DNA of 64,000 nt from Pandoraea vervacti (lineage in GTDB: Bacteria; Pseudomonadota; Gammaproteobacteria; Burkholderiales; Burkholderiaceae). The position numbers and the translations under genes were made by a program. Below, in pieces: positions 42,907 through 51,661 of this stretch; within the stretch, counting starts at the first letter, position 1, and each line of letters starts with the position of its first letter. Under the pieces are notes generated by a model, which worked only from the letters and a program-made list of their open reading frames with translations, was not told the origin of the DNA and ran no database searches. The stretch is taken from contig NZ_CP010897.2 in NCBI RefSeq assembly GCF_000934605.2, positions 1,860,001 to 1,924,000 of the forward strand, read 5' to 3'.

Positions 42907-43983
42907 ATGACATATGCCGAAGCGCGCCGCGTGCGCGAAGCCGTGGGGCGTCTCATTCTCGTCCTCACGCTCATGGCGTTGGGTTTGGTGGCGCTCAGCC
43001 TGAGTGCCGGCGCATCCGCCGCGCCTGCCCAGCCGCTCGAAAAGCCGAAGATCACGATCGCCGTCGGCGGTAAGCCCGGCCTCTACTACCTTCCGCTCAC
43101 CCTTGCCGAACAACTGGGCTATTTCAAGGATGAAGGACTCGATGTCACCATCGACGACTTCGCGGGGGGCTCCAAAGCGCTGCAAGCGGTCGTGGGCGGG
43201 AGCGCAGACGTTGGCACAGGCGCCTTCGAGCATACGTTGCTCATGCAAACGAAGGGCCTGACCTACCAGTCGTTTGTGGTGCTGGGGGCGGCCCCGCAGC
43301 TGGTGCTGGGCGTGGTGAAGGCGAAGGCCGGCGATGTGAAGTCGGTCAGGGACTTGAAGGGCATGCGCGTGGGGGTGAGCGCCCCAGGGTCGAGCACGCA
43401 CATGCTGGTGAGCGTAGCGCTCGCCAAAGCGGGACTCAAGCCGACCGATGTGTCGATCGTCGGGGTCGGCAGCAACGCGACGGTCGTCGCTGCCGCGCGC
43501 AACGGCCAGGTCGACGCCGTTTCCAACGTCGATCCGATGATGACGTTGTTGCAGGAATCGGGGGACGTGAAGGTGCTCGTCGACACGCGGACCCAAGCGG
43601 GTACGCACGCCATGTTTGGTGGTCCGATGCCCGCGGCCGTGATGTATGCGCCGCAGAGCTTCATTCAAAAGAATCCTCGTACGGTGCAGGCGCTGACCAA
43701 CGCGATTGTGCGTGCGGACAAGTGGCTGCAACATGCCACGGCCGCTCAGTTGCTCAAAACGGTGCCCGAACCGTATCTGCTCGGCGACAAGACGCTTTAT
43801 CTCAAAGCCTTCGCCAATTGCCGCGAGGCGTTCTCGCCAGACGGCATGATGCCCGCCGACGGACCGGCGACGGCGCTCCGGGCACTCGCGTCGTTCACCC
43901 CCGAGGTCAAACCGGCGCAGATACGGCTGGCTGACACCTGGACGAACGCATTCGCCGCCCAGGCGAATCGGCAGTACCCCTGA
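42907..43983 (+). CDS. Orphan ABC-type periplasmic binding protein (SsuA/NMT1-like)
   Basis: A 358-residue protein with an N-terminal signal (hydrophobic run then A-G-A-S-A-A). The mature part has the NMT1/SsuA-type fold: G-G-K-P-G-L-Y-Y-L-P-L-T-L-A-E-Q-L-G-Y-F and L-K-G-M-R-V-G-V-S-A-P-G-S-S-T. A GGGAGGAGAC site precedes the ATG at 42907. No ABC permease or ATPase gene is adjacent, so it must work with distant components or as a sensor. The ligand is unknown; sulfonates, pyrimidine precursors and aromatic acids are known for the family. Confidence 0.85.
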   Translation: MTYAEARRVREAVGRLILVLTLMALGLVALSLSAGASAAPAQPLEKPKITIAVGGKPGLYYLPLTLAEQLGYFKDEGLDVTIDDFAGGSKALQAVVGGSADVGTGAFEHTLLMQTKGLTYQSFVVLGAAPQLVLGVVKAKAGDVKSVRDLKGMRVGVSAPGSSTHMLVSVALAKAGLKPTDVSIVGVGSNATVVAAARNGQVDAVSNVDPMMTLLQESGDVKVLVDTRTQAGTHAMFGGPMPAAVMYAPQSFIQKNPRTVQALTNAIVRADKWLQHATAAQLLKTVPEPYLLGDKTLYLKAFANCREAFSPDGMMPADGPATALRALASFTPEVKPAQIRLADTWTNAFAAQANRQYP

Positions 43984-44110
43984 GCACAACGGACGAACGA
44001 GCGTCTGGACGTGATGACTTCATTTTTTCTTCGCTGCCGCCGGTTTAATGGGCACGTAACTTGCGATCGAAACGGGTGACCCCATGCGGGACCATTCGAG
44101 GAGCGATCTC

Positions 44111-46138
44111 ATGCAAGCCACCGTGCGACTGGAAGGACGGGTGCTCTGGTTGAGCGACCGTGCCGAAGCGATGAGCCGCCAATTGGCGGGGGAAACGTTG
44201 ACGCGAGCCGAGGCGGCTCCGCTGCGCGACCAGATCTCCACCGACGAAATGACGCCGGCGCGCGCATGTCTGGCGTTCGACGAATCGCTTGGCGACTACG
44301 TCTATGTCGGGCTGCGATGCCATGACGAGACGGGCGACCCGGCCGGCGTGTTCCCGGTCAAGCCGAAGGCGGTGCGTGACGGCGGTTTCGCGCTATCGGT
44401 CGCCGGGTTCCGACGAGGCAAGGGATCGTCGCGCGAAGCCAGTCCGTTTGCCGAGTGGTGTGCTGGCATTCGCATTGTGATCGCCGAGAGTTTCGAGCGC
44501 ATTTATGCACAGAACTGCCAGAACCTCGGCCTGCTGATGTCTACCGACCTTTCGCTGGCTGAGCGGTTGCAGGCAGGCGAGGCCATTCCGATCGAAGCAT
44601 TTCTCGAAGATTGCGACCCGCTGGGCGAAGAAATCGTGCGCAGCGCAGGGCTGTTCGGCTATACGCGACGCCGGTTGTCGGGCAAGACGTCGCCGCCGCG
44701 ACCTGCGCATGTCACGGGGCCCATGACCTACGGCGAAAAGATCATTGCGAGGGCGCTTGGCGTTAATCGCGTACGCGCGGGAGACGCGGTGTTCGTCCCC
44801 GCGGACTGGCGTTTCTCTCATGAATACGTGACGCCGATGGCCGTGAGCTTTCTGCGGCATGCGTTCGGCGACGCTGTGCCCAACTTGCGCGATCCGGCAT
44901 CGATTCTGTGCTTCGAAGATCACCTCACCCAGCTCGATGCCGTGCCCGCAGACGCGAGTTCGTCGACGCCGATCGTCGATGCCGCACAACGTCTGGGCAG
45001 CGTGCAACAGGCGTTTTGTGCGCAACATGGGGTGCGGCTGCACGGGCGAGTCGCGGGCGGCGGCTCGGAAGGCATCTGCCATGCGCTGATGCTCGAACGC
45101 TACGCACTCCCCGGCCAAGTGGTCGTCGGCACGGATTCTCACACACCTCATTGCGGGGCGGTCGGCGCCTTCGCATTCGGCGTAGGCGCTACCGAAATGG
45201 CCAATGCATGGCTCACCGGGGATGCGCGACTCGCGGTGCCGGGCACGTGCCTCGTCCACTTGCGTTCGCGTCTGCCTGCGGGCGTCGGTGCCAAGGATCT
45301 CGCGTTGCATTTGCTCCATCTGCCCTACATCCGAGACGGTCGAGCCATTGGCCAGATCATCGAGTTTGCAGGCGAGGCGGTGACGCACCTGTCGACGGAC
45401 GAGCGCGCCACGCTGACCAATATGGTGGCCGAGATCGGTGGACTCACCGGATTGGTGGCGCCGGACGCCGAGACTGTCCGCTACTTGCGTGAGCGGCGAG
45501 GCATCGATATCACGTTGGATGCTTGGATGACGAGCGATCCGCAAGCATCGTACGCCCACGTCATCGAAATTGACTGCGCGGCGCTGGGCGCCATGGTCGC
45601 GAGCCCCGGCGATCCCGGCAATGGTGTGGCGTTGGCCGAGTTGTCGGCGGCCGTGCCCATCGACATCGCCTATGGCGGATCGTGCACCGGCAGCAAGCGC
45701 GAGGACCTGCGAGCCTGTCACGACGTGCTCGCGTGGGGACTGTCTCAAGGCCATCGCGTCGCCGATGGCGTTCAGTTCTATCTCCAATATGGCAGCGAGG
45801 ACGTGCGCGCGTGGTGTGAATCACAAGGGTACGCGGATGTGTTCAAGGCGGCGGGCGTGACCATGCTCGCCCCCGGATGCGGCGCATGCGTCAATGCAGG
45901 TCCCGGTGTCTCCAGGACACCGCACGACGTTGTCATTAGCGCCCAGAACCGGAATTTCCCCGGGCGTTCCGGACCGGGGCAGATGTGGCTGGGCAGTCCT
46001 GCGACCGTGGCGGCGAGTGCTCTGGCGGGGTACATCGTCGGCTTCGATCAACTAAGACGCGATGGCTTCGCATCTCATTCAGTTGACCAGACGGTGCGGC
46101 CAAGCGATGAGACGTCGCGAGCGAGTTTGGGAGGGTAG
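44111..46138 (+). CDS. Aconitase-family hydro-lyase with fused, order-swapped domains
   Basis: A 675-residue protein. Residues 1-190 resemble the small swivel (LeuD-type) domain, ending in G-K-G-S-S-R-E-A-S-P-F-A-E-W and A-E-S-F-E-R-I-Y-A-Q-N. Residues 200-650 resemble the large LeuC/aconitase domain. Cluster ligands are in G-G-S-C-T-G-S-K and A-P-G-C-G-A-C-V-N-A-G, and G-T-D-S-H-T-P-H is near the active site. Small-before-large order is the reverse of aconitase A/B layouts. It should dehydrate or isomerise a hydroxy-acid; the substrate is unknown. GAGGAG precedes the ATG. Confidence 0.85.
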   Translation: MQATVRLEGRVLWLSDRAEAMSRQLAGETLTRAEAAPLRDQISTDEMTPARACLAFDESLGDYVYVGLRCHDETGDPAGVFPVKPKAVRDGGFALSVAGFRRGKGSSREASPFAEWCAGIRIVIAESFERIYAQNCQNLGLLMSTDLSLAERLQAGEAIPIEAFLEDCDPLGEEIVRSAGLFGYTRRRLSGKTSPPRPAHVTGPMTYGEKIIARALGVNRVRAGDAVFVPADWRFSHEYVTPMAVSFLRHAFGDAVPNLRDPASILCFEDHLTQLDAVPADASSSTPIVDAAQRLGSVQQAFCAQHGVRLHGRVAGGGSEGICHALMLERYALPGQVVVGTDSHTPHCGAVGAFAFGVGATEMANAWLTGDARLAVPGTCLVHLRSRLPAGVGAKDLALHLLHLPYIRDGRAIGQIIEFAGEAVTHLSTDERATLTNMVAEIGGLTGLVAPDAETVRYLRERRGIDITLDAWMTSDPQASYAHVIEIDCAALGAMVASPGDPGNGVALAELSAAVPIDIAYGGSCTGSKREDLRACHDVLAWGLSQGHRVADGVQFYLQYGSEDVRAWCESQGYADVFKAAGVTMLAPGCGACVNAGPGVSRTPHDVVISAQNRNFPGRSGPGQMWLGSPATVAASALAGYIVGFDQLRRDGFASHSVDQTVRPSDETSRASLGG

Positions 46139-46141
46139 CCA

Positions 46142-47443
46142 ATGCAGGAAGCGTCCCCTGCGACGCCGATGCCGTTAAAAGGCATTCGCGTCGTGGAGTT
46201 TTCTCACATGGTCATGGGGCCCGCGTGCGGCATGGTCCTCGGCGATCTCGGCGCCGATGTCATCAAGGTCGAACCCGTGGGCGGCGATGCCACGCGCCGA
46301 CTGCTCGGGACCGGTGCCGGCTTTTTTCGCACATTCAACCGCAACAAACGGAGCCTCGCTGTCGACGTCAACCGACCGGAAGGCAGAGAGTTGATTCTGC
46401 GACTGGTGAGTGCGTCGGACGTGGTGACCGAGAACTTCAAGCCCGGTCGCATGCGGCAGATCGGTCTGGACTACGCAACGTTGTCGCGCCTGAATCCGGC
46501 GCTCGTGTATGTGTCGCTAAAGGGATTCTTGCCCGGGCCTTATGCCGCGCGCACCGCGCTCGACGAGGTCGTACAGATGATGGCGGGGCTTGCCTATATG
46601 ACCGGCCCGCCGGGACAACCGCTGCGCGCGGGGACCTCTGTCAACGACATCATGGGCGGCGTGTTCGGCGCGCTCGCGGCCATGGCGGCCCTCTACGAGC
46701 GTAAGACGACAGGGCGCGGTCAGGAGGTGCAGGGCGCGCTTTTCGAGAATTGCGTACTGCTCGCGGCGCAGCATATGCAGCAGTACGCCGTCACCGGTGT
46801 GGCGCCCGATCCGATGCCGGCACGCGTGTCGGCCTGGGGCATTTACGACGTATTCACGGCGAGAGACGGGGTTCAGATATTCCTTGCCGTGGTGAGTGAC
46901 TCGCAGTGGCGAATTTTCTGCGATGTGTTCGGCCGCCATGATCTGGCGGAGGATCCCCGGCTGGCGACCAACAACGATCGCGTGCTCGCCCGCGACTGGT
47001 TGATTCCGCTGTTGCGCGACATGATGCAGGGTTTCGACGCGAGCTATCTGGCAGCGGCCTTTGAGCGTCACGGCTTGCCGTTCGCGCCCATCGTGAAACC
47101 GCAGGCGCTGTTCGACGATCCGCACTTGCGCGAGAGCGGCGGCCTGGGCGAATTGATGACGGAGGATGGCGAGTCCACGCAGGTGCCGCTGCTGCCCATC
47201 ACCATGGCCGGGCAGCGGTTGCCGGCGCGTATGCCGTTGCCCGCGGCTGGGGAACACACAAACGACATTCTGCGGGATCTGGGATACCTCGATAGCCAGA
47301 TTTCGCGCCTGTTGCGCGAGGGGGTGGTGGCGGGACCGGCGCTCGGGCCGATGCCGGACGATGCATCCGGTTCGGCAGATTCTGCCGATTCGGCCGATGC
47401 GGCCGGTCCCGTTTTTTGGAGCGATGGCGCGGGTCGCGGGTAG
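46142..47443 (+). CDS. Family III CoA-transferase (CaiB/BaiF)
   Basis: A 433-residue enzyme that moves CoA between carboxylic acids. The catalytic aspartate is at residue 169 in S-V-N-D-I-M-G-G, the same number as in formyl-CoA transferase. The motif F-S-H-M-V-M-G-P-x-C-G and the T-G-R-G-Q-E-V family region are intact. The last 25 residues are a low-complexity Ser/Ala/Asp tail. It starts three bases after the aconitase-like stop, so the genes are co-transcribed. The acyl substrates are unknown. Confidence 0.88.
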   Translation: MQEASPATPMPLKGIRVVEFSHMVMGPACGMVLGDLGADVIKVEPVGGDATRRLLGTGAGFFRTFNRNKRSLAVDVNRPEGRELILRLVSASDVVTENFKPGRMRQIGLDYATLSRLNPALVYVSLKGFLPGPYAARTALDEVVQMMAGLAYMTGPPGQPLRAGTSVNDIMGGVFGALAAMAALYERKTTGRGQEVQGALFENCVLLAAQHMQQYAVTGVAPDPMPARVSAWGIYDVFTARDGVQIFLAVVSDSQWRIFCDVFGRHDLAEDPRLATNNDRVLARDWLIPLLRDMMQGFDASYLAAAFERHGLPFAPIVKPQALFDDPHLRESGGLGELMTEDGESTQVPLLPITMAGQRLPARMPLPAAGEHTNDILRDLGYLDSQISRLLREGVVAGPALGPMPDDASGSADSADSADAAGPVFWSDGAGRG

Positions 47444-47551
47444 CACGGCGGTTTTCGGAAATGTCCGAGTCGCGTCGGCGTGTTACCCGCTTGCGGCGCA
47501 GGGCTCGGGCGCGGTACGGTGAGCCTATTCGCCGTCAACCACTTGCCCGCC

Positions 47552-48634
47552 ATGACCCCATCGCCCGACTTTGCCAGTGCCCGTGAATCGTCCACGCCCG
47601 CTCAGCCGCCCGAGCGTCCCCTGTCGGGCGTGACGGTTCTGGATCTCACGCGTCTCCTGCCCGGTCCGCTTGCCGGGCTGCGTCTGGCGGAGATGGGCGC
47701 ACACGTCATCAAGATCGAAGACAAGGGGGCAGGGGACTATGCCCGCGAGATGATGCTTGGCGATGGGCAAAGCCCGCCGAGCGCATTCTGGCGCCTGCTC
47801 AATCGAGGCAAGGCGGTGGAGCGGCTCGACCTCAAGCGAGATGCCGACCGATCCACCTTTCTGGCGCACATTGCTCATGCGGACATCCTGCTCGAAGGCT
47901 TCCGGCCGGGCGTGATGGCGCGCCTCGGTTTCGACTTCGAAACGCTGGCCCGCATCCGGCCGTCGCTGGTCATGGCGTCGATCTCAGGCTATGGCCAGCA
48001 AGGGCCGATGGCGCAGGCGGCCGGACACGACATCAACTATATCGGCTACGCGGGCGTGCTCGACCAACTCGGCGATGCAGGCGACGCTCCGATCATCCCG
48101 AACTTTCAGATCGGTGACCTGTACGGCGGAGCACAGGCGGCAGTGCAATCCGTGCTGGCTGCACTCGTGTCGGCGCAACGCACGGGGCGCGGGCGTTGGC
48201 TCGACATTTCCATGACGCATGAGGTGTTTCGCTCCAATCTCGTTCCGGCGGTGGCGCTGCACCGCCAGGGGCATGTGTCGCGCGCGGGGACCGACCTGCT
48301 CAACGGGGGCGTGCCTTGCTATCAGGTCTACCGCACGCTCGATGGTCGATACATGGCTGTGGGGGCGCTTGAGTTGAAGTTCTGGGAGACGCTGTGCGAT
48401 GTGTTGGGGCGTAGCGATTGGAAGATGCGCCATTGGACGCTCGGACAAGCAGTGGGGGGCAAGGATGCGGCGGCGCTTCGCGCGGAGCTGGCTGCCGTGT
48501 TCGCCAGCGCATCACAGGCCGAGTGGACGGCAAGGTTCGCCGATGCGGATTGTTGTGTGACGCCAGTGCTTCGGCTGGAAGAGGCGATGGCGCATCCATT
48601 GTTTGCGAGCGCCCGCGATGCACTATTTCCGTAA
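47552..48634 (+). CDS. CaiB-superfamily protein with alpha-methylacyl-CoA racemase residues
   Basis: About 360 residues. It has L-L-P-G-P-L-A-G near the start and A-G-H-D-I-N-Y with His159, then I-G-D-L-Y-G-G with Asp189. These match the His and Asp catalytic pair of alpha-methylacyl-CoA racemase (MCR/AMACR) rather than the single Asp of CoA-transferases. It would epimerise 2-methylacyl-CoA or act as a CoA isomerase. The start is uncertain; 47519 (GTG) and 47480 (GTG) are also open and no clear ribosome site is seen. It follows the CoA-transferase by about 110 bp. Confidence 0.78.
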   Translation: MTPSPDFASARESSTPAQPPERPLSGVTVLDLTRLLPGPLAGLRLAEMGAHVIKIEDKGAGDYAREMMLGDGQSPPSAFWRLLNRGKAVERLDLKRDADRSTFLAHIAHADILLEGFRPGVMARLGFDFETLARIRPSLVMASISGYGQQGPMAQAAGHDINYIGYAGVLDQLGDAGDAPIIPNFQIGDLYGGAQAAVQSVLAALVSAQRTGRGRWLDISMTHEVFRSNLVPAVALHRQGHVSRAGTDLLNGGVPCYQVYRTLDGRYMAVGALELKFWETLCDVLGRSDWKMRHWTLGQAVGGKDAAALRAELAAVFASASQAEWTARFADADCCVTPVLRLEEAMAHPLFASARDALFP

Positions 48635-48687
48635 GTCTCGTAGATCGGTGAGATTTGATCCGGTGCGGGTGCAAGGACGCGCGTATT

Positions 48688-48761
48688 GAATGGCGTTCAC
48701 GAATGGCGCTACCGAATGGCGCTACCGAATGGCATTACCGACTGGCGTTACCGAATGTCAC
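48688..48761. repeat. 13-bp tandem array, about 5.7 units
   Basis: Units: GAATGGCGTTCAC, GAATGGCGCTACC (twice), GAATGGCATTACC and GACTGGCGTTACC, then GAATGTCAC as a partial. It starts 54 bp after the racemase-like stop and ends 77 bp before the lipoprotein start. In the frame upstream of the lipoprotein it is open, but I think it is not translated because a lipoprotein signal starts later. Confidence 0.9.
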
Positions 48762-48837
48762 AATTTTTCAGGCATGGCGGGCGCGAAGCGAGGGCGTCGA
48801 TCGCGTAGAGTCTTTGCTGACTCAAAACGACTTTCTC

Positions 48838-49629
48838 ATGACCCGACGGCTCGCTTTGCCAAGACGACGACATTCGCTGCCTCACGCTATGCGACACCTT
48901 CCGATGGCGGTTGCCGTCATTGCGATGGGTGGCGTCGTGATGTGTGCGGGTTGTGCGTCGTATCAGGACGCGCCGGTCGATCGCGGCAAGGTGCGCTCGA
49001 CGTCGATGACGACCGCGGATCTTGCGCAAACGGATATCAACCGCATGGCGACGCTGGGTATGCGGGCGAACCTGGAGAGCCTGTATCTGCTGGCGGACAA
49101 GCTCTACAAGCGCAACCCGCGGGAGTGGCGCAAGGGCGGGGCGGCGACTCAGGCCGACGCCATGTCACAGCTGCGCGCCGCCATTGAGGGGCGTCGCACG
49201 CTGACGGATTTGAAGGACTTGCGCGACGTGCGGGCATTGTCGCTTTCGCTCGACCCGGCGTTCGGCGGCGACCGCGTGGCGGCGTTCGTCTTCAGTCTTT
49301 CGGACACGATCATTGCTGCGCACGGCGGTACCACCGTGTTCTATCTGAGCGACGGGCTGGACGCACAGCGCATCTACAATGCCGCGCGCAACGTGGAAAT
49401 TGCCGCCTGGCTGCTGGCTAGCCGACGCGACATGGCCGGAAAACCGCTGTTGCTGGCCAACGAAATCGCCGACGTCCGCAATGTCAGCTTCGAGCGCGAG
49501 TTCGGAAAAGTCATCGGCCGGCTGGATCTTCTTGCCGAGATGCTGGACGAGAAGTACCGGCGCGCGGGCATCGGCTACGTACAGAATTTGCTTGGCGCGC
49601 AGTTTCTTCAATTCTTGCCCGTGCGATGA
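48838..49629 (+). CDS. Putative lipoprotein of unknown function
   Basis: About 263 residues from 48838, or 246 from 48889. The N-terminus has a lipobox-like C-A-G-C, with the lipidated residue Cys39 from the first start or Cys22 from the second. The rest is helix-rich with no family that I recognise (N-L-E-S-L-Y-L-L-A-D-K-L-Y-K-R-N-P and L-T-D-L-K-D-L-R-D-V). Similar proteins seem to be conserved in Burkholderiaceae. It is preceded by the 13-bp array and followed by dinB after 100 bp. Confidence 0.75.
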   Translation: MTRRLALPRRRHSLPHAMRHLPMAVAVIAMGGVVMCAGCASYQDAPVDRGKVRSTSMTTADLAQTDINRMATLGMRANLESLYLLADKLYKRNPREWRKGGAATQADAMSQLRAAIEGRRTLTDLKDLRDVRALSLSLDPAFGGDRVAAFVFSLSDTIIAAHGGTTVFYLSDGLDAQRIYNAARNVEIAAWLLASRRDMAGKPLLLANEIADVRNVSFEREFGKVIGRLDLLAEMLDEKYRRAGIGYVQNLLGAQFLQFLPVR

Positions 49630-49696
49630 CGTGACATCGGCGCGATAGGATCGTACGCGGCGATGTCACGGATGGAGCGCGAAAAATGCGCAAATG

Positions 49697-49712
49697 CTGT
49701 ATATTTGCACAG
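49697..49712 (+). promoter_or_regulatory. LexA (SOS) box upstream of dinB: CTGTATATTTGCACAG
   Basis: A CTGT-N8-ACAG site 17 bp before the dinB start codon. It includes a TATATT -10-like stretch. The centre deviates from the AT-only consensus but the conserved ends are perfect. Confidence 0.75.
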
Positions 49713-49729
49713 TGTTTTCGCCGCTTACC

Positions 49730-50857
49730 ATGACCACCTCACTGCGCAAGATCATTCATTGCGACGCCGATTGTTTTTACGCTTCCGTCGAGATGCGTGA
49801 CGACTCGTCGCTGCGCGGTATTCCGTTGGCGGTCGGCGGTCAGCCGGATCAGCGCGGCGTGGTCGCCACCTGCAATTACGAAGCGCGGGCGTTCGGCGTA
49901 CGCTCGGCCATGCCGTCCGCACAGGCAGTCAAACTCTGCCCGGACTTGCGCATCATTGCGCCGTCGATGCACCGATACCAGGAAGCGTCGAGACGGATCA
50001 TGGCGATTTATCGGGATTACACCGAACTCGTCGAACCGTTGTCGCTCGACGAGGCCTACCTCGACGTGACCGACAGCCAGCGTTGCGGAGGGTCGGCCAC
50101 GTTAATCGCTCGCGAAATCCGGGCACGTATTGCCGCGGAGGTCGGTCTGACGGTGTCCGCGGGCGTGGGCCCCAACAAGTTCATCGCCAAGATCGCCAGC
50201 GATTGGCGCAAGCCCGACGGGCTGTTCGTCGTGAAACCGGGCGAAGTCGATGCGTTCGTCGCGGCGCTGCCGGTCGAACGGCTGTTCGGGGTGGGCAAGG
50301 TGACGGCCGAGAAGTTGCGTGCGCTCGGCGTCGATTCGTGTGCTGATCTGCGCGGCCATTCAATGGTGGATCTCACCGAACGTTTTGGCGTTTTCGGCCA
50401 GCGACTCTACGAGCGCTGTCGAGGCATCGATAACCGCGAGGTCAGTCCGGACCGTGAACGCAAATCCATCAGTGTGGAGACCACTTACACGCGAGATCTG
50501 CGAACGCTGGCCGAGTGTGAGACGGCACTGGCGCGGCTGCTTCGTCAGTTGGCCGAGCGCATCGGGCGGGCGCGTCGCAGCGAGCCGCTGGCTATCGCCA
50601 AGGTCTTCGTCAAAATTCGCTTCGCCGATTTTTCGAGAACGACGGCGGAGGCCGGCGCACTGGGTGTGGACCCGGCGCAGTGCCGTGAATTGCTGGCGCA
50701 AGCCGTGGGGCGCAAACGCCGCCCGGTCAGATTGTTGGGCGTTGGCGTGCGCATGCTCGAAGCGCAGGCAACGCGCCAACTGCGATTGTTCGACGACTGG
50801 GATGACACTACGCAAATTGGCCCGTCGTCGGGCGATAATGCGTCGACACAGATATAA
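49730..50857 (+). CDS. dinB: DNA polymerase IV (translesion, Y family)
   Basis: A 375-residue error-prone polymerase. The palm acidic residues lie in H-C-D-A-D-C-F-Y-A-S-V-E (Asp12) and S-L-D-E-A-Y-L-D. G-V-G-K-V-T-A is the helix-hairpin region and the C-terminal little finger is complete. Near the C-terminus R-Q-L-R-L-F-D-D resembles a sliding-clamp-binding motif. The ATG at 49730 sits right after a LexA box, supporting SOS control. Confidence 0.94.
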   Translation: MTTSLRKIIHCDADCFYASVEMRDDSSLRGIPLAVGGQPDQRGVVATCNYEARAFGVRSAMPSAQAVKLCPDLRIIAPSMHRYQEASRRIMAIYRDYTELVEPLSLDEAYLDVTDSQRCGGSATLIAREIRARIAAEVGLTVSAGVGPNKFIAKIASDWRKPDGLFVVKPGEVDAFVAALPVERLFGVGKVTAEKLRALGVDSCADLRGHSMVDLTERFGVFGQRLYERCRGIDNREVSPDRERKSISVETTYTRDLRTLAECETALARLLRQLAERIGRARRSEPLAIAKVFVKIRFADFSRTTAEAGALGVDPAQCRELLAQAVGRKRRPVRLLGVGVRMLEAQATRQLRLFDDWDDTTQIGPSSGDNASTQI

Positions 50858-50882
50858 ATCGCGCAGACGAGCGAGGTGAGGG

Positions 50883-51407
50883 ATGGCTGAGATCATCGAA
50901 GTCACATTGCGGCTCACGGCGGCATTGATACTTGGCGGACTTGTCGGGCTCAACCGGAATCTGCATCACAAGTCGGTCGGTTTGCGAACGCTTGCGATCG
51001 TCTCGTTCGGCTCGGCCCTGTTCGTGCTCGCCGTGGTGCCGTTTCCCGGAACGGCCCTGCCTTACGACAGCTCGTCCGTGAGCCGGGTGGTGCAGGGAAT
51101 CGTCGCCGGCATCGGGTTTCTGGGAGCGGGTTGCATCATCCGGCCGAGTCATGGCGCGTCGGTGCACGGCTTTACGACAGCTGCGGCGCTGTGGAGCACG
51201 ACCGGGATCGGCATTATTTGCGGTTTGGGGCGTTGGCATATCGCGCTGGTGGCGATGATATTGCTGCTTATCGTGCTGGCGCTCGGCGGGCGAATCGAAT
51301 CGCTCGCGCACCGTTGGCTGGGGCACGACGAGCCGGACAGTCCGTCAACCGACGCGCACGCGTCGGCGCCGCATGCGCACGACGACAAGTCACCTCCACG
51401 CGGCTAA
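50883..51407 (+). CDS. MgtC/SapB-family inner-membrane protein
   Basis: A 174-residue membrane protein with about four helices. L-G-G-L-V-G-L-N-R and G-I-G-F-L-G-A-G-C-I-I are family signatures. MgtC is linked to magnesium limitation survival and regulation of the F-ATPase. The C-terminal 25 residues are a His/Asp/Ser-rich tail which may bind metal. It lies 25 bp after dinB and may be co-transcribed with it. Confidence 0.87.
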   Translation: MAEIIEVTLRLTAALILGGLVGLNRNLHHKSVGLRTLAIVSFGSALFVLAVVPFPGTALPYDSSSVSRVVQGIVAGIGFLGAGCIIRPSHGASVHGFTTAAALWSTTGIGIICGLGRWHIALVAMILLLIVLALGGRIESLAHRWLGHDEPDSPSTDAHASAPHAHDDKSPPRG

Positions 51408-51661
51408 TGCGAAAGACGCACATCGCTGCCCCCTTTGCCTGAACGTCTGGACAGAATCCTGCGGATACCGAAGAAAAATGCCCGCCGAAGCGGGCAAATG
51501 ACGTTGTCGCAGTACCCCCAAAAGGACGTAAGAGGGCGATTTCATTTTGGTCACCTGCTGGTATTTCGCCAATCGGGGCTTGCCCGATTAGGGAAAGCAC
51601 GTTCGGGTGACTACGTAATCAACGGTCAATCCGAATGCCCGATGCGGGCACACGTTCCGCT
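51408..51661. other. 254-bp gap with a terminator and a hairpin
   Basis: Besides the terminator at 51472-51495 it contains the inverted repeat AATCGGG-GCTTG-CCCGATT (51571-51589). No coding frame is supported. Confidence 0.5.
51472..51495 (-). terminator. Rho-independent terminator downstream of the 51.7-kb lipoprotein
   Basis: On the minus strand GCCCGC-TTCG-GCGGGC is followed by ATTTTT. It serves the lipoprotein ending at 51662; on the plus strand it also lies beyond mgtC but lacks a T tract. Confidence 0.75.
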
